From positions 10,481,764 to 10,545,763 of the forward strand of contig NC_066313.1 in assembly GCF_022539315.1 (NCBI RefSeq): a stretch of DNA of 64,000 nt, in the 5' to 3' direction. Both the position numbers and the translations under genes were made by a program. The stretch is from Serinus canaria (taxonomy: Eukaryota; Chordata; Aves; Passeriformes; Fringillidae). Below, one piece after another: positions 51,000 to 62,827 of the stretch; within the stretch, counting starts at the first letter, position 1; the number at the start of each line of letters is the position of its first letter. Under the pieces are notes generated by a model. The model was given only the letters and a program-made list of their open reading frames with translations, made no database searches and was not told the DNA's origin.

Positions 51000-53900
51000 C
51001 AAGATAATGATGTTGCCTTGCTCATCCTAAAGGACACTGTAAATATCTCTAGGCATTTCAAACAGAAGTAAAAAGAAGAGACATTCACAAGAAAAAAATA
51101 AAAACTAGGGTGGCTCTTACAGAGCTTCCTAAAGTGAAGACAAGTTACTGGCAAATTAGGAAATCTCTTTAGGAACAGGTCACAGCTGCCACAGAAAAAA
51201 TATAGCTCAGGTACATGGAATCTTTACAGCATGAATAGCATATCATTGCTATCATCCAATTTCATTTTCTTTTAATGAAGAAGCAAAAGATAATCACATT
51301 TGCAAGGAGAAAACCAAGAAACTTTAGATAGGTGACTACTTCTTAAAATTAATGTAGAAATGCTAAATGCAGGGTGCCAAATGCTAATTTGTCTCTAATA
51401 CGTCTCAGTTATATTTAGCTACAAGTGTCACTGCTTAAATGGAAAAAAGACAGAACAGGGAATCCTTAAACAGTGCCTTAAAAATGAGAGCTTTAAGCAT
51501 GACTTTTAGGTGAATGCATGTATTTCCCTGCTTTTCACAAAATGCAATTGAAGTTAATCACCATGTTACATGAAATGCAATATAAGTTAACAATTTATTT
51601 CTAAACCACATATATATTTAAAGTGAGGAGGGCTGTCATTTGACTTGAAGCCATCATATACCATTTGGGCCACAGTCAGTTATCTTACAATACAGTCTGA
51701 CCTCTACTTGATTTTAAAATAGGATAATCACCTTCAACTGTGTATGAACCTTGAACATTATCAAAAACAGTTTTATTGCATCAACGATTTATTAATAGTC
51801 TTATATTAATAGTAATGTAGCTTTGACTTTACAAAGTCATAAAGATGACGAGAAACACAGTCAAGACTTATTGTGCTACCTATTTTATTTCAGGCTTCTG
51901 AGGCAACCTCATGACACAATCAGAAAAACTATCCTGAAAGTAAGAGCTACAAAGGAAAAACAACAGAATACGCACGTATCGTCCCAGTTCAACAGCAGAG
52001 CAGGAAGGATACAGACAGCATAATGAGTTCAGACAAACGCTGAAACCTTTCAAGTACCAAAAGTGTCCTGCAGCCAACTGTGCTTGGAACTGCAAAGTGC
52101 TCGTGCTGGGACAGGTAAGCTCTGGACAGCACAGGAGCAGCGACTGCAGCAAGGAAGAGGTGTGAGCCTGACGTGGGAATGCACTAAGCCAGATTCCCCT
52201 TCCAAGGAAAGCGCTGCAAAACGCCCAAAGCCTACAGGCTCACGTTCAAAACAATCCTGAGCAAGAAGGAAGCGTTCCTCCCTGAGTGTGTCTGGTTCCC
52301 AGCTCTCACCCTGCCGTGCGGTCAACTCCTGGAGCTGCTGGCCCCATTGCACCACAGCTTAAACAAAGAGCAGCTAAAAAAGTACAATATTCTATAACTG
52401 GCATTTACAGCACCGGCCTTGGACTCCTAATCTTTACCAGACGGGCACACAAATCAATCTATCAGCTCATAAAGGTATGCTTTTTAACCTCCAAAACAGA
52501 TGGGATTGGCCAGAAACGTCTGGCATGTCAAACTGCTAATCGAGGCTGCCCTTTGCACAAAATAACCCACTTAAGTTGAGGCATGGTTGCACTGTAACAG
52601 ACATTAGTCTGTGGGAAACCCATTTAACTGTCACATACTCCCGCCACTCTTGCTCTCCCTTAATTAAGCCTAATGCCTTATGCTTTGACCTTTTGTTCTA
52701 GCCTATTAACCCTATCTAGTACAAGTTCAAATATGTTAAACCTAAAAGTTTGCTTTTAATATTAAATGCCAAGCTACAGAAAGAGTGAGGGATGCTTCTC
52801 TACCTTGCAAGTTACCAACCCCTTGTGTTAGTTACCAAAGACAAAATATGTTCAAACGCTGATCAGTTTAACAACAAAAAAAGTGGAGTTTCTTCCACTG
52901 GCACAGCCTACCTTTTCCTGTTCAGAGGAGGGTGAGGGGTGGTAAAAAAAAAAAAGTGAAACCTCTGCAAGCAACTTCATATCCTCAGGCTTTTGGGTTT
53001 TCATCCAACAAGAAAAGCACATGCTATCAGCCAAGATCATACTGCACTCATTTGCTGTTCTCTGAAACCCATCATTAAAAATAAGACATAATTGGTTTAC
53101 AGTGACCAATTTCTCCTCAATTAAAGGCTGCCTCTGCCAACCCTCCTCACTGAGTCACCATCTTGTTCTTTTGACAAAATACTCACTCTTACTATTAGTA
53201 TGTAATTCTCATGTGCATCTCTAGGTGAGTTGTACCCTTTGAAGTTTCACAGACTTAAACAAAGACATAATTTATTCATTCTAGCTACATGCTTTTCCTT
53301 TTATGCAAGCTCAACTAAACCATGGCTGCTCTCTGCTCCACTGTCTCTTAATTCACAAAGGTTACACAGCATCAACAAGACCAGCAGATATGTTTTTAAA
53401 GCAGTACTCTTTTGGAGAAAGTCTACCCTAAGGGTCCAGAACTCTGACTTAAACAAGAACTCTAATCCCAGTGACAATAACAAATCTCTGATCAAGACAC
53501 TACTGGACTCCACAACAAAGCTATTTATGTATGCAAGCAAGCTTGGTATACCAACAGAGGTATTCCACAATTAATGCTCATAACTAGTAAACAAACCGAT
53601 TCCCCACTCCAAAAAAAAAAAAAAAAAACAATGGCTGCCAATAACTGCTTTATAATATAGGTTAGAAACAAAAAACAGAATGCTAACTGTGTGGAGATCA
53701 CCAGCCATGTGCACACTGACAAACACGCTCTCAAATCTTTAGCTTAACCACCTTACTGACAAGTTGAACACTTGGTGCAACATCCTTCTTTAGAGTTTAT
53801 CCTTCTGCAACTCTGACTAAATAGAACTCCTTTTACAAGGAGGAAACAACCTTGAACCAAAGCTCTGAACTTTGAAGATGTGAAAGATTTCAAAAGGCTT

Positions 53901-55280
53901 GTTGCCGCAACAGCCACTGTCTACTAAGTTCCATTAAAGCTGTGCAAGAGACCATCTGCTGCTGATCACAACAATTCTCCAGTTTTAAATTGCTAATTAA
54001 TTAATTATGTTTTAATTCCAAAGTGCCTGTCTTACTGACTCTGAGACCAGCAAGTAATACCATTAACTTTTCTGTGAATACAATTGCTCAGACAACTGTA
54101 AGATGCACTACAGCAACATTCAGCTTCTTTTTTTGAGAAGTCAAATAGAAAAAACATTGGGGGGGGGGGGGGAAGAAAAAAAAGATTTCCAATCTCAGTT
54201 CCTGGTTATTTCCAATACACTGATTCTGGTTAAATCCAAATCCCTAGAATTTAAAAAGTGCATCTATTTTCTAGTGATTTCACTTGGCTATATTCTATTG
54301 TGTTGGAGATGCCCAAACAGCACTACACAGACCAATGCTGTATTTGAGTAAAGTCAAGCAACACATGGATTTATTTAAAATAAGAGAAAAATATATCCTT
54401 GCATCTGCAATCTGTGTCATTACAATGGATAGGAGAAAGCTCTGCAGGCTGGGATTTGGTATGACTGCCTCCAGCTTCCAGACCTTCCCTACTAATGCTC
54501 ACAAAAGTTGCCACTGGAGGCAATGCAAATGAGTCCTAAGAGAGACAAGAAACAAAACAACAACTGCTTGTCAACCATTACATGCCCAAATTGTATTCTT
54601 TATGCTCATCAGCATTCTCAAGTTCTTAGGCACGCATGTAGGCCCACCGAGGACAGTGGGGCTACTCAAGTGAATAAAATGACTCACAAACCAAAGTGCA
54701 TATACATAAGCAATCACTGGACAACACTCGGGGAATTATTCCCTGGTGTCAAAGAAAAATAGGATTTAGGAAATGGGAACTGAGGGAGCAGATCCGAGCA
54801 AAATGACAGCGATGCTAAAATGTCTACAAGCCATTGCAATGTAATATCTAATAATGATTTTACTGTGATGGTCCCTTGCCACACAAGCTCAATTTGGATC
54901 TGTTTTATTTAAAAAATAACAGAGATGGTAACACAGTAAGTGTTATTTAATCTTCTCTTTCACTCTGAAATTACATGTAAATCAAGTTCTTCACTATTTA
55001 GCTACCTTCCAAACAGGTGGGCTAAATCTTCAGAACTTTATGGCAAATTGCACACAAAAAGTTCAGACATTACAAAAATAGTTATTTTTCTTTAATTAGC
55101 ACACATATTAAAAAGAAACCCAACTCTTACAGTAAAAGAGAGGAATTAATTTGAATATTTATCACTTCAAAACATATTATAATGCTAAAAGGCTTATAGA
55201 GGGCACACAGCTGTCTGACAGCTTTGGCAAAACAAAGAACAAACCCCAAACCAAAGAGACAAGGTAAACAACCCAAACAA
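51000..55280. other. Intron-like, no gene seen
   Basis: AT-rich non-coding DNA with an A18 run at 53,611-53,628. Part of 52,050-52,350 is GC-richer and carries spurious frames on both strands. Confidence 0.6.
54159..54172 (+). repeat. G14 homopolymer
   Basis: Fourteen consecutive G on the plus strand are followed by GAA-rich purine sequence. It is simple sequence and likely to vary in length. Confidence 0.85.
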
Positions 55281-55289
55281 ACTATTTAC

Positions 55290-55374
55290 CTTGAACGTGG
55301 TTCCATTAGGAAAGCTCTTCCTTCAGGAGTCCAAGGATGCAGTAATTGTCTTCCTCAAAAATTTCATGCTTGAT
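55290..55374 (-). other. Probable internal 5'UTR exon
   Basis: Among the exon-like blocks outside the promoter, this is one of the best formed. The minus strand has a clean acceptor (ctgctgttcttttcag), an 85-base exon, and a donor CAAG followed by gtaaat. All three frames contain a stop within the exon, so it cannot be an internal coding exon. It does fit a leader exon spliced to exon 1 about 6.4 kb upstream. It holds an ATG (55,366) opening a 14-codon frame that begins MKFLRKTITASLDS and ends in TGA. If transcribed, this would be an upstream open reading frame able to damp translation. An alternative is the exon of a non-coding transcript. Confidence 0.5.
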
Positions 55375-55379
55375 CTGAA

Positions 55380-56780
55380 AAGAACAGCAGAAATCCCCCT
55401 ATGAAATTCTGCAAATCATTCTTGCCTACCTAATATGCCTTGATCTACTTTCTTATTGTTGGTGTAACAGAGAGCAATGCTTTATTTTCTTTAACTGCAA
55501 ATAACACTTTCATATCAGAAGAAAAATGTAGTTCCAAACTTCAGAAATCAAAACCTTCCAGACAGAACCATGAGTAAAACTAGCAGAAACAACTCATGGT
55601 GTCTAGACTTGTACTAAGGGACATTATTCTGCAAGAACAAAATCCACATTCAACTCTAAGCCAGAATCCTCTTTTCCTTCCTTTCATTCAAAAAACAGCT
55701 GTGACATGAAAGCCCTCCTTCTTATGTAGTGGTTCCTGCTTAACACTTCAAACTTGCACCTATGAACATCAAAATCAGTTTTTAAAGAGCCTCTATTAAT
55801 TTACATATACATAAGGAAAAGACAAGAGTACAGTATAACAGGTGAGCTAAATGCAACAAATTAGTTTAAAAAAATAAGCCAGCAGAAATTGTAACATTTG
55901 CTTTTGAGAGATTTAAGAACAGTATATAACACTATTTTATTTTAGATAATGTTATCCATTACAATCCCAGCCTTAAAAGTACTTCTCAGCACTTGTCCAT
56001 TATTCTTAAGTAAAATTTTGCTAAAGGTTACAAACTTAGAGCTAGCCCAGATCATTCTTATTTCTACTATTTCAGCCTTATTGTTGTGACAAACCTCACT
56101 ATTAAATGTCTTTTTTTTTTGGTTATCACCAAAGCAGCAAGCTTATTATGCATAGAGTCAATACAATAAAATACACTTCAAAAAATTAGAAAGAAGATAC
56201 TTTCTCCACCACCAAGCTGAACTTTCCCCTCCCTCCTTCTGCTTGGCAATGGGAGAGTTCCTCTCCTATTTCAACACCTCTAGCCTCTGTTCCCACAAAA
56301 AAAATGCAAACAAAAACTTTTTAAACACAGAATTTCTCTAGCATGGTCTCTCTGCAGGTGGGTCCAGGTGGGTAGGATAGAGGGGAAAGAGTGGGAAGTG
56401 TGTGTGCTGGGGGCACATCTAAGCATTCCTCCCTCCACAAAACCACTTGGGTCCAAGCCAGATCAGAGAAAAATATCTAACTCCGACCACTGCAATGTGC
56501 TTGCTAACTAGGAAAAAAGATACAGGTGTTGATCAGTGGGTCATCATCCAAAAAAACACCTATTCAAAGCTTTCAGGGACATGAAATAACAGCAGCATGC
56601 TGGACTACTGCCAGCACCAAGACCCGACAAAAGATGCCCAACAATAGAGCCAATTGAGCTGAAAAATAAGTAAATACCCTGGAATACTACATCCAGACAC
56701 TATTTTAAATCCTTCTTCCATATACATAACAAAATGAAAAGGTAAGTTGCATCACAGAAGGGGCACAGTCCTCAAAAATT
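55380..56780. other. Intron-like, no gene seen
   Basis: AT-rich, non-coding, with no recognised repeat or exon. Confidence 0.6.
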
Positions 56781-56785
56781 ATATT

Positions 56786-56807
56786 GGGGGGGGGGGGGGG
56801 GAGGGGG
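56786..56807 (+). repeat. G-tract, G16-A-G5
   Basis: A run of 16 G, one A and five more G on the plus strand is C-rich on the proposed sense strand. It can form G-quadruplex structure in the plus strand. The length may be unreliable in assemblies. Confidence 0.85.
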
Positions 56808-56960
56808 AAGATCTACCATCACAGTAAAAATTAACAGAGAAATGACAGGTACAGTGACAAAGGTGCTAATAAACACAGTTCAAAGCCTTCTCAACCCCAT
56901 TTTACTGAAAGGGTAAATAAGCCGGATGTGGAATCTTTTGTAGACAATGAAAAACAGGAC

Positions 56961-57006
56961 AAGAGGTCCCAAAGAGCAGAAGAAAGAGGTCCCAAAGAGC
57001 AAAAGA
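56961..57006 (+). repeat. 23-bp tandem duplication
   Basis: Two adjacent copies, 56,961-56,983 and 56,984-57,006, share AAGAGGTCCCAAAGAGCA and differ at one base. The near identity suggests a recent event, probably replication slippage. No coding or regulatory role is visible. Confidence 0.85.
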
Positions 57007-57009
57007 AAA

Positions 57010-60000
57010 CAGTGCTATTAAAAAAAACCAGCCACCTGAATTTCAGAAAAGTAGTTAATTCCAGTATTACTGCTCTATATTATAGATGTAGACAAAAAGT
57101 TTTTCACCATTGATGGGATTTCCTTTAGGTCAGCATTCAACAGTCTTTTTGTATTACTCCAAGTGACTACAAAAGGTTTATAAGAGCTCAGTGAAAAAAC
57201 AACATCAGAATTTGTTATTTCTGGGGAAAAATCCATATTTCTTCCGTATGTTCTAAAAACTGAGGAGGGAAAAAAAAACTTTTTCTAGAGTAATATTTTA
57301 TTCCCAAACGTTCTGCATCTGAACCACTCGCTTTACACGCCTTATAGTTTTTGGAATGTTGATTTGTGTTGTTTCGTGGACTACCAAATGCAGGAGCAAT
57401 GATTACACCAACACCACTACCAAGGCCATCTCCTGGGGCAAGAACCATCTTTTCTTTCTATATCTGAGGCAAGCCCTGCTTTTGCCATCACTGAAAAGGC
57501 CTTTTCAGTTCACCTTCCCTCTCTCTTTTCACAGTTATGGGGCAAGGAGAAGAAACAGAAAACAGGTAGATATCAATCTTAAAAGTTTTCTATGGAAAAA
57601 AAAAAAATCAGAACAACAATATCAACTCTTGGACCAATGAGAACAAAAATATGGTTCATCTGTGAGCATGATGTAAGATATGTAAGCAAGACTTACTTGC
57701 TTGGATACATTTCAACCCACAACTTCATGGACTATTTTTTGGGGCAAATTAAATACTCCCTTATTCTAATAATATTTTTCTAATAATATTTTCATCCAGG
57801 ACTGGAACACATTTTACATCTAGCACCTGATCTCTTCAAGGACTCCTTCACAACTTCCTTTCTTGAGATGAGGAAGATCATCCCCTCAGAAGTCTTTCCC
57901 AACACCCAGTTTTCTCTCCTAATTTAAACTCACAGTCTTAGAAACCAGTGACTAAAACAGAAGATCCGTAGCTTCTGCTTTTAATCTGATTTTGTCTACA
58001 AGCAACACTGGTTTTCCTCTGCTGAAGGCAATTTAGAAATAAGTGGTATGAAAACAAAATTTCACTCAAGACAGGCAATTAAACAAGAGCAATGAGCTCC
58101 AATAACAATTTAAGTATGAGAAGACTATGCCAGGAGGGGTTTGACCCAAGCTAAGATGTCTAGCAACTGCTTCTTCCCCTTTCTACACATGAATATTTAT
58201 TTACATGAGTTTTAGTTTCTATTCTCCTTCTTCAACCATCAAGCCAAGTGACCTGCAACAGACAGCCAAATAAATTACCAAATTAATTCTTTCAAGTGCT
58301 AAATAGGTCTGCAAGCATTTCCAAGTATTTGAAATAAATAATCCAGAAACCCTAAAGAGCAGGCATTCATCCTTACCAAAAGAGTCCCTCTGCCCACTTT
58401 TCCCAAGGAATATCTTCCCACTGGGAAACACATGAGTTTTCACGTGATCCCAGATGTTCACCCAGAAGTACTGGGTGCCAACCCTTGTATGCTGTTCTCT
58501 AATTGAGTCTTTTCCAATGCAGCTAAGACCAAAATGTGGAAAAGCTATGCCACAACCCTGCTAAACACTTCCCCCCAGCTCTCCCCCTGTTTGCTGCAGG
58601 CAGGCCAGCACAGCTCAGAGTTACTGTTCTTATCGTTTTGGCCTGTTGGCAGGAAGAAAGAGCAAACCACAAATGCTGTTACCATTAACCTTTTTGTCTT
58701 TAGTTCAAGGCTGTTTAGACAGACTGTCAAATTTATGCTTTTTATCTTTTTTGTACATTTAAGCATATTCCTTCACACCTTCTCCTCTTGCTCAGGCTTC
58801 ACTCCCTACCTACCTACCTTTCTGCTTGTTTGCCATTGCCTGCCCTCCTGAGCAGCACTGATTTATACTTCAAACTTTGCACTTCTTGTCCCAAAAGGGT
58901 ATTTAAACTTTAAAGGGTATTTATCCACAGGATAGCTATCCTGTTAACCCTGCCTCCTGCTCATCACTCAACCCATCCCTCAGCAGGTGGGAGATGAGCC
59001 CTGCCCTGCCTGCAGGTACCACACCTGGGAGGGAGGCCACCAAAGTCCCCCATGGAAAAGGGGCTTGTGCCCCCAAATCAGGCACCCAGCTGGGAATCCC
59101 ACACTTCCCCAGGCTCTCTTCTGGACCCCTTCCACTCCCTGTCCATTCACAAACAGGAAAAAGAAACACAGCCAACAAGACTTTTGGGTTTGAGGTACAG
59201 GCAAGATTTGCAGAGCTACTCTAAAATAATAACTCAAAGATCTTATGGTCTTCATGTCTTCTCTGACAGCTCTGCAAGGAGGTGTCAAGCACAGCCCTAG
59301 AGCAGGACAGCTGACTGGGGGAAATGCAACTCCCTGCCTTTGCCTTGGGCAAGTTTATACACGTGCTCAGCACAGTGCAAAACAGGGTTTATCTTTTATT
59401 GTAGCCATGGCCCGCACTGTCGCTGGTAAAGTTAACAGTGCTCTCACTGCTAATGATAATAAAGCTGGCACTATATAAACTTCTTGCCGATCTTCAAAGC
59501 CTGAAAAATAAAGTTCACTCTGAAGAGACAAAATAAGCTTTAAGCAAACAAGACTTTGTCAATTCTTTTAAGCAAATCCTGCAATAAGCAAAACCACAGG
59601 CAAATACGAACATCATAAAGTTAATTCATGTTTGAATTAACTGAATCACTTGAAGTTTTTCTTGATGCCTTTTACAGGACAAATTTACCCCAAACACTGC
59701 AGGTGATACAGCCAGTGATTAGATCACCCTTTTAAGTTTACAATATAAAAACATTATTTACTTTTACTTCTTTTATCAACATAGTTTTTATGACTATAAT
59801 AAATTTTGGTTAGCACATCTTTCACTTTAAAAAAAGAAACAAGTATGGGAAGCAGAGAAGAAGAGCATGTTTTTATCTGCAATTTTCTGCCAAAAGACTA
59901 AAAGGGAATAAACCCCAAAAACCTCAATCCAGCATGGTTTGGCATTTTGTATTCTGTGTTTTTATTTCTGTATTTGGCATGTTGTATTCTGTGCATGCAT

Positions 60001-61200
60001 GGCCTACAAAACCTGAAAGCCACTGATAGCTCTTGCTCCTTAGATAACCCAGAAGCACAGGCCAGTCTAGCAGCAGGTCAGATTTCACCCCTGCCCAAAA
60101 CACGCAGTCACTACTCCCTACCCCCTCCATCGCACTCACACAACACAAACACCCTTAAAACGCATTTCACTCATGACTAACTCGCTGTCTTGCTTTGGAG
60201 TCTATGTCAACTCTATCTCAGAAGACCACTGACAGAACAACAAGTCAAACTTCTCGACCACAAGTTTGGGAACACAGCTGCCTCAGACAGCAAAAACCCC
60301 AAAGCTGCCTGAACACTGCTCTCGATGAGAACTTCTGCCTTGCAAGATGTTAGCTACTCATGCCCATAGAGCAGAATTACTCAGCTGCCATTAAATCTGA
60401 TCCCAACCACAAGATATCCTCAGCTCAGAGAGCTTTTGTCATCTGGCATCTTAATGTGTCACTCTATCATGTGTTCAGTCAGCCCTAGGAGCAGTAAATC
60501 GCATTTGTGTATTAAAGAAAATGTTCCCTACTCGCTCAGGAATACACCACCCCCTTCCACAAGTGACTGCTTCCTCCCCACAGCTCTTCACAGGCTGGAT
60601 TCACACTCTTTGTTAAATAAAGCTTTACGGTATCTCTGAACATTTATAGTGCCATGACTCAGTTAAATTCTAATCAGCCTGTGAGCTGTCTGACACTGCA
60701 GCAGGTCCCCTCAAAATAAAACAAGGAATAGTATAGTCTCCAGATTCCAGAGAGATGAGGCAAAAGAGGACAACTTCCACTTCAGCCTGCTTAACAACAA
60801 CATAATCCCAAAGCCAGGAATCCCACTGTTTTTTTCCAACACCTTCAACATGTGTCAAGCATTTTATCTGAATCCTTCTTTAAATTAAAAGCCCAGTAAA
60901 TCACAGGATACACAAGACAGAAGAAAGGTGCAGCACAGACACAAGGCTGGCTGCTTGCTACAACGCTGGCCCCGTTTCGCCTACACTACGTTTCCTTAGG
61001 TTTCACTACCTTCCAACTTAATCACCCACCGACACTTAGAAGAGGAGCCTCAAACAACACGTTCTGTAGGGAGAAACGGAGGGTGGAAGTGGGAGGAAGA
61101 GAAAATTTTAAAATTCACCTTTAGAGGGCTTCGGGGACACACCATTAAAAAAAAACAAAAAACAAACCCATACCACGTCTGGAAAAGTAACCTTTAGTCT
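57010..61200. other. Intron, no exon seen
   Basis: The sequence is AT-rich with a mildly GC-richer patch at about 58,930-59,340. Short open frames occur on both strands but lack matching splice sites or recognisable domains. A well-formed but tiny frame begins with CCATGG near 59,406 and is discussed as a finding. Confidence 0.6.
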
Positions 61201-61674
61201 AGAAGGGAAACAGCGACGTCCCTAAGGAGCCCGAAGCGATGAGAAGGCATCTTTGGGGGGCGCAGGGAGCCGAGCCGGAGCCGCGGCCGAGCGGGGACGG
61301 CGGCGGCAGCCCCGGGCTGGCTGCGGGCCCGCAGGTGGCGGCGGGCGGGCAGCGCCAGGGCCGGGAGGCGGCGGGGGCGGCGTGGCCTTGCCCGCAGCCC
61401 CGGGAGCGAGGCCGTGCGCCCGCGCCGCCGCAGCCGCTGCGCACCGAGCGGGCGGCCCCGGGGATCGCTCGCACCGGGAGGGGCGGCGCGGGGTCCCCGC
61501 CGAATGGGGGCCCGGCCGAGCGGTCGGCGCCCGGCGAAACACTCGCGGGTCCCGGGGGGACGGACTAGTAACTTTTCCGTTCCGGCGGCTCCCCCAAACC
61601 CACCGCGGCCGGGCAAACTTTCCGCCCGCACCGGGGGTGCCGCGGGACGGCCGCCGTCGCCGCGCCGGGCTCAC

Positions 61675-61742
61675 CCCGGCATTGTTCCCCGGTGCCGCCG
61701 CCCGGCAGCGCGGCCCCGGCCCGGCCCGCCCCGCTCGGCCAT
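61675..61742 (-). CDS. Possible short coding start in extended exon 1
   Basis: If the first donor is skipped, exon 1 continues to a second strong donor, GCCGGG then gtgagc, ending at 61,675. In this extension an ATG at 61,742 has G at -3 and G at +4, a good Kozak context. It reads 22 codons beginning MAERGGPGRGRAAG before the splice, leaving two bases for the next exon. The peptide is basic and Gly/Arg-rich, as any frame in such GC-rich DNA would be, so the composition is weak evidence. It could equally be leader sequence. No family is recognised. Confidence 0.25.
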
Positions 61743-61770
61743 TTCCCCGGCGGAACAGCGCCGCACTCAC

Positions 61771-62110
61771 CCCGCAGCCGCCGCGGCTCCTCCCGGGCGG
61801 GCTGCCCGAGCCCCCCGGAGCCGCTCCGGCCGCAGCCGCCGCACACGCCGCCCTGGTGCCGGGGCCGGTCCCCGCGCTGAGCTCCGGTGGAGCGGCGGCT
61901 GCCGGAGCCGAGGCGGGCGGATGGGTCCCCGAGGCTGGAGGACAGGACAGGGCTGGACAGGGCAGGACGCGCCGCCTCCCGCCACCCCTGAGCCCGCGTC
62001 CCCTCCCCGCCCCGCGCATCCCCGCGCACATACAGGGCGAGCCGAGCTCCGCTGCGCTGCTCTCCGCGGCTCGGGGCTCTGCTGCAATGCCTGCGAGGCT
62101 GACTTTCAAA
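61771..62110 (-). other. Exon 1, probably 5'UTR; start approximate
   Basis: The minus strand reads CTGCGGG followed by gtgagtgcgg at 61,770, a near-consensus 5' splice site, so an exon should end at 61,771. The right boundary is only an estimate of where transcription begins, because no initiator motif was decisive. The exon is GC-rich. ATG codons in it open frames of low-complexity Gly/Arg/Pro/Ala, so I read it as untranslated leader, although a coding role in one frame cannot be ruled out. An alternative donor 96 bases further on, at 61,675, would give a longer exon 1. Confidence 0.6.
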
Positions 62111-62489
62111 GCCTAACCCGCAGCCGCGATCCTCCCTCTCCGCCTTCCACCTCGCCCGCCGCGGCGCAGCCCGGCCCCTCCCCGTGCCGCGCCATTCATC
62201 TCTCCAGCCAAGTTTCTTAACCCTTTGGTGCCCTCCCGGCAGGAGGCAGGGAGGGATGCGGGCATGCAGGGATGCGCCCCCCGCCCCGCTCCGCCCAGCC
62301 CCGCCCGGCGCGGCGAGGGCAGGGCAGGGCGGCCGCGCCGCACGTACGCGGATCCCATCCCCTCCTGCCCTCTCTAATTAATCTGACTGAAGTCGCAGAG
62401 CCCCCGGGAAACAAACTTACGAGCGACAGCACCGGAGGACCCGTATCTAATGAAAACGGCAGTGGCTTAAAAATAACACTTTTTTTTTG

Positions 62490-62502
62490 TTTTTTTTTTT
62501 TT
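62490..62502 (+). repeat. Poly-T and CT-rich tract
   Basis: A T8-G-T13 run is followed by a pyrimidine-rich stretch (CTCTCTCTTTCC), just upstream of the CpG island relative to minus-strand transcription. It is simple sequence. On the minus strand it is a purine tract that could exclude nucleosomes, but no function can be read from the sequence. Confidence 0.8.
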
Positions 62503-62640
62503 CTCTCTCTTTCCTTTCCCCCTTCGGCTGCTTTGGAATAATAGGGGGGGTGGGCGCTTCTAGTGTTACTAGTACTTATCGGTTTAGAGCTTATGTTTTC
62601 AGCCTTTCCTCCGAAAAAACGCTCTAGAAACTTCAGTGCT

Positions 62641-62695
62641 GTTATTATTATTGTTATTGTTGTTATTATTATTATTATTATTATTGTTATTGTTA
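62641..62695 (+). repeat. (TTA/TTG)n trinucleotide microsatellite
   Basis: This is an interrupted run of TTA units with scattered TTG units, about 55 bases long, between the CpG island and a second GC-rich block. It is likely to vary in length. Open frames that cross it encode isoleucine runs and are artefacts. Confidence 0.9.
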
Positions 62696-62827
62696 CTACC
62701 GCTATTTTGAAGGAAAAGCCGGGATGCTCCCGGCACGGTCGGCGGCACGGGAGGGCAGCGGCCCCGGCACCTGCGGCTGCTCCCGGGTGGCGCTGCCCCC
62801 GGCCGCGGCCCTGCTGGCTCCCGGCAC

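Larger units (their letters stand above)
1..62110 (-). other. Inferred minus-strand transcription unit, mostly intron
   Basis: No single open frame reveals this gene; it is inferred. The CpG island at the right end carries strong leftward splice donors, and further exon-like blocks with leftward splice sites lie at 55.3, 20.6, 17.5, 11.95 and 4.9 kb. Left of the island, homopolymers of 14 or more bases are A on the plus strand eight times and T three times. That is an excess of T on the proposed sense strand, as in transcribed vertebrate introns. The CR1 copies lie antisense to this direction, which is common for intronic insertions. The gene is not recognised. A neighbouring gene could own the leftmost part; RNA-seq would settle this. 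Confidence 0.55.
61230..62410. promoter_or_regulatory. CpG-island promoter
   Basis: This is a sharp block of very high GC and dense CpG in an otherwise CpG-poor, AT-rich region. Around 62,276-62,340 there are several GC-box-like motifs (CCCGCCC, GGGCGG) suited to Sp/KLF factors, and I saw no TATA box. This is the usual architecture of a housekeeping or developmental vertebrate promoter. The direction is set by the splice donors at 61,771 and 61,675, which work only for leftward transcription. Divergent rightward transcription cannot be excluded. The long open frames that cross the island on both strands (over 250 codons, alanine, proline, glycine and arginine rich) come from the lack of AT-rich stop codons and are not treated as genes. 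Confidence 0.85.

Noticed and set aside
61222..62116. Very long overlapping open frames on both strands of the CpG island
   Set aside because: GC-rich DNA lacks stop codons by composition. The translations are Ala/Pro/Gly/Arg low complexity and overlap in several frames, with strong donors interrupting them.
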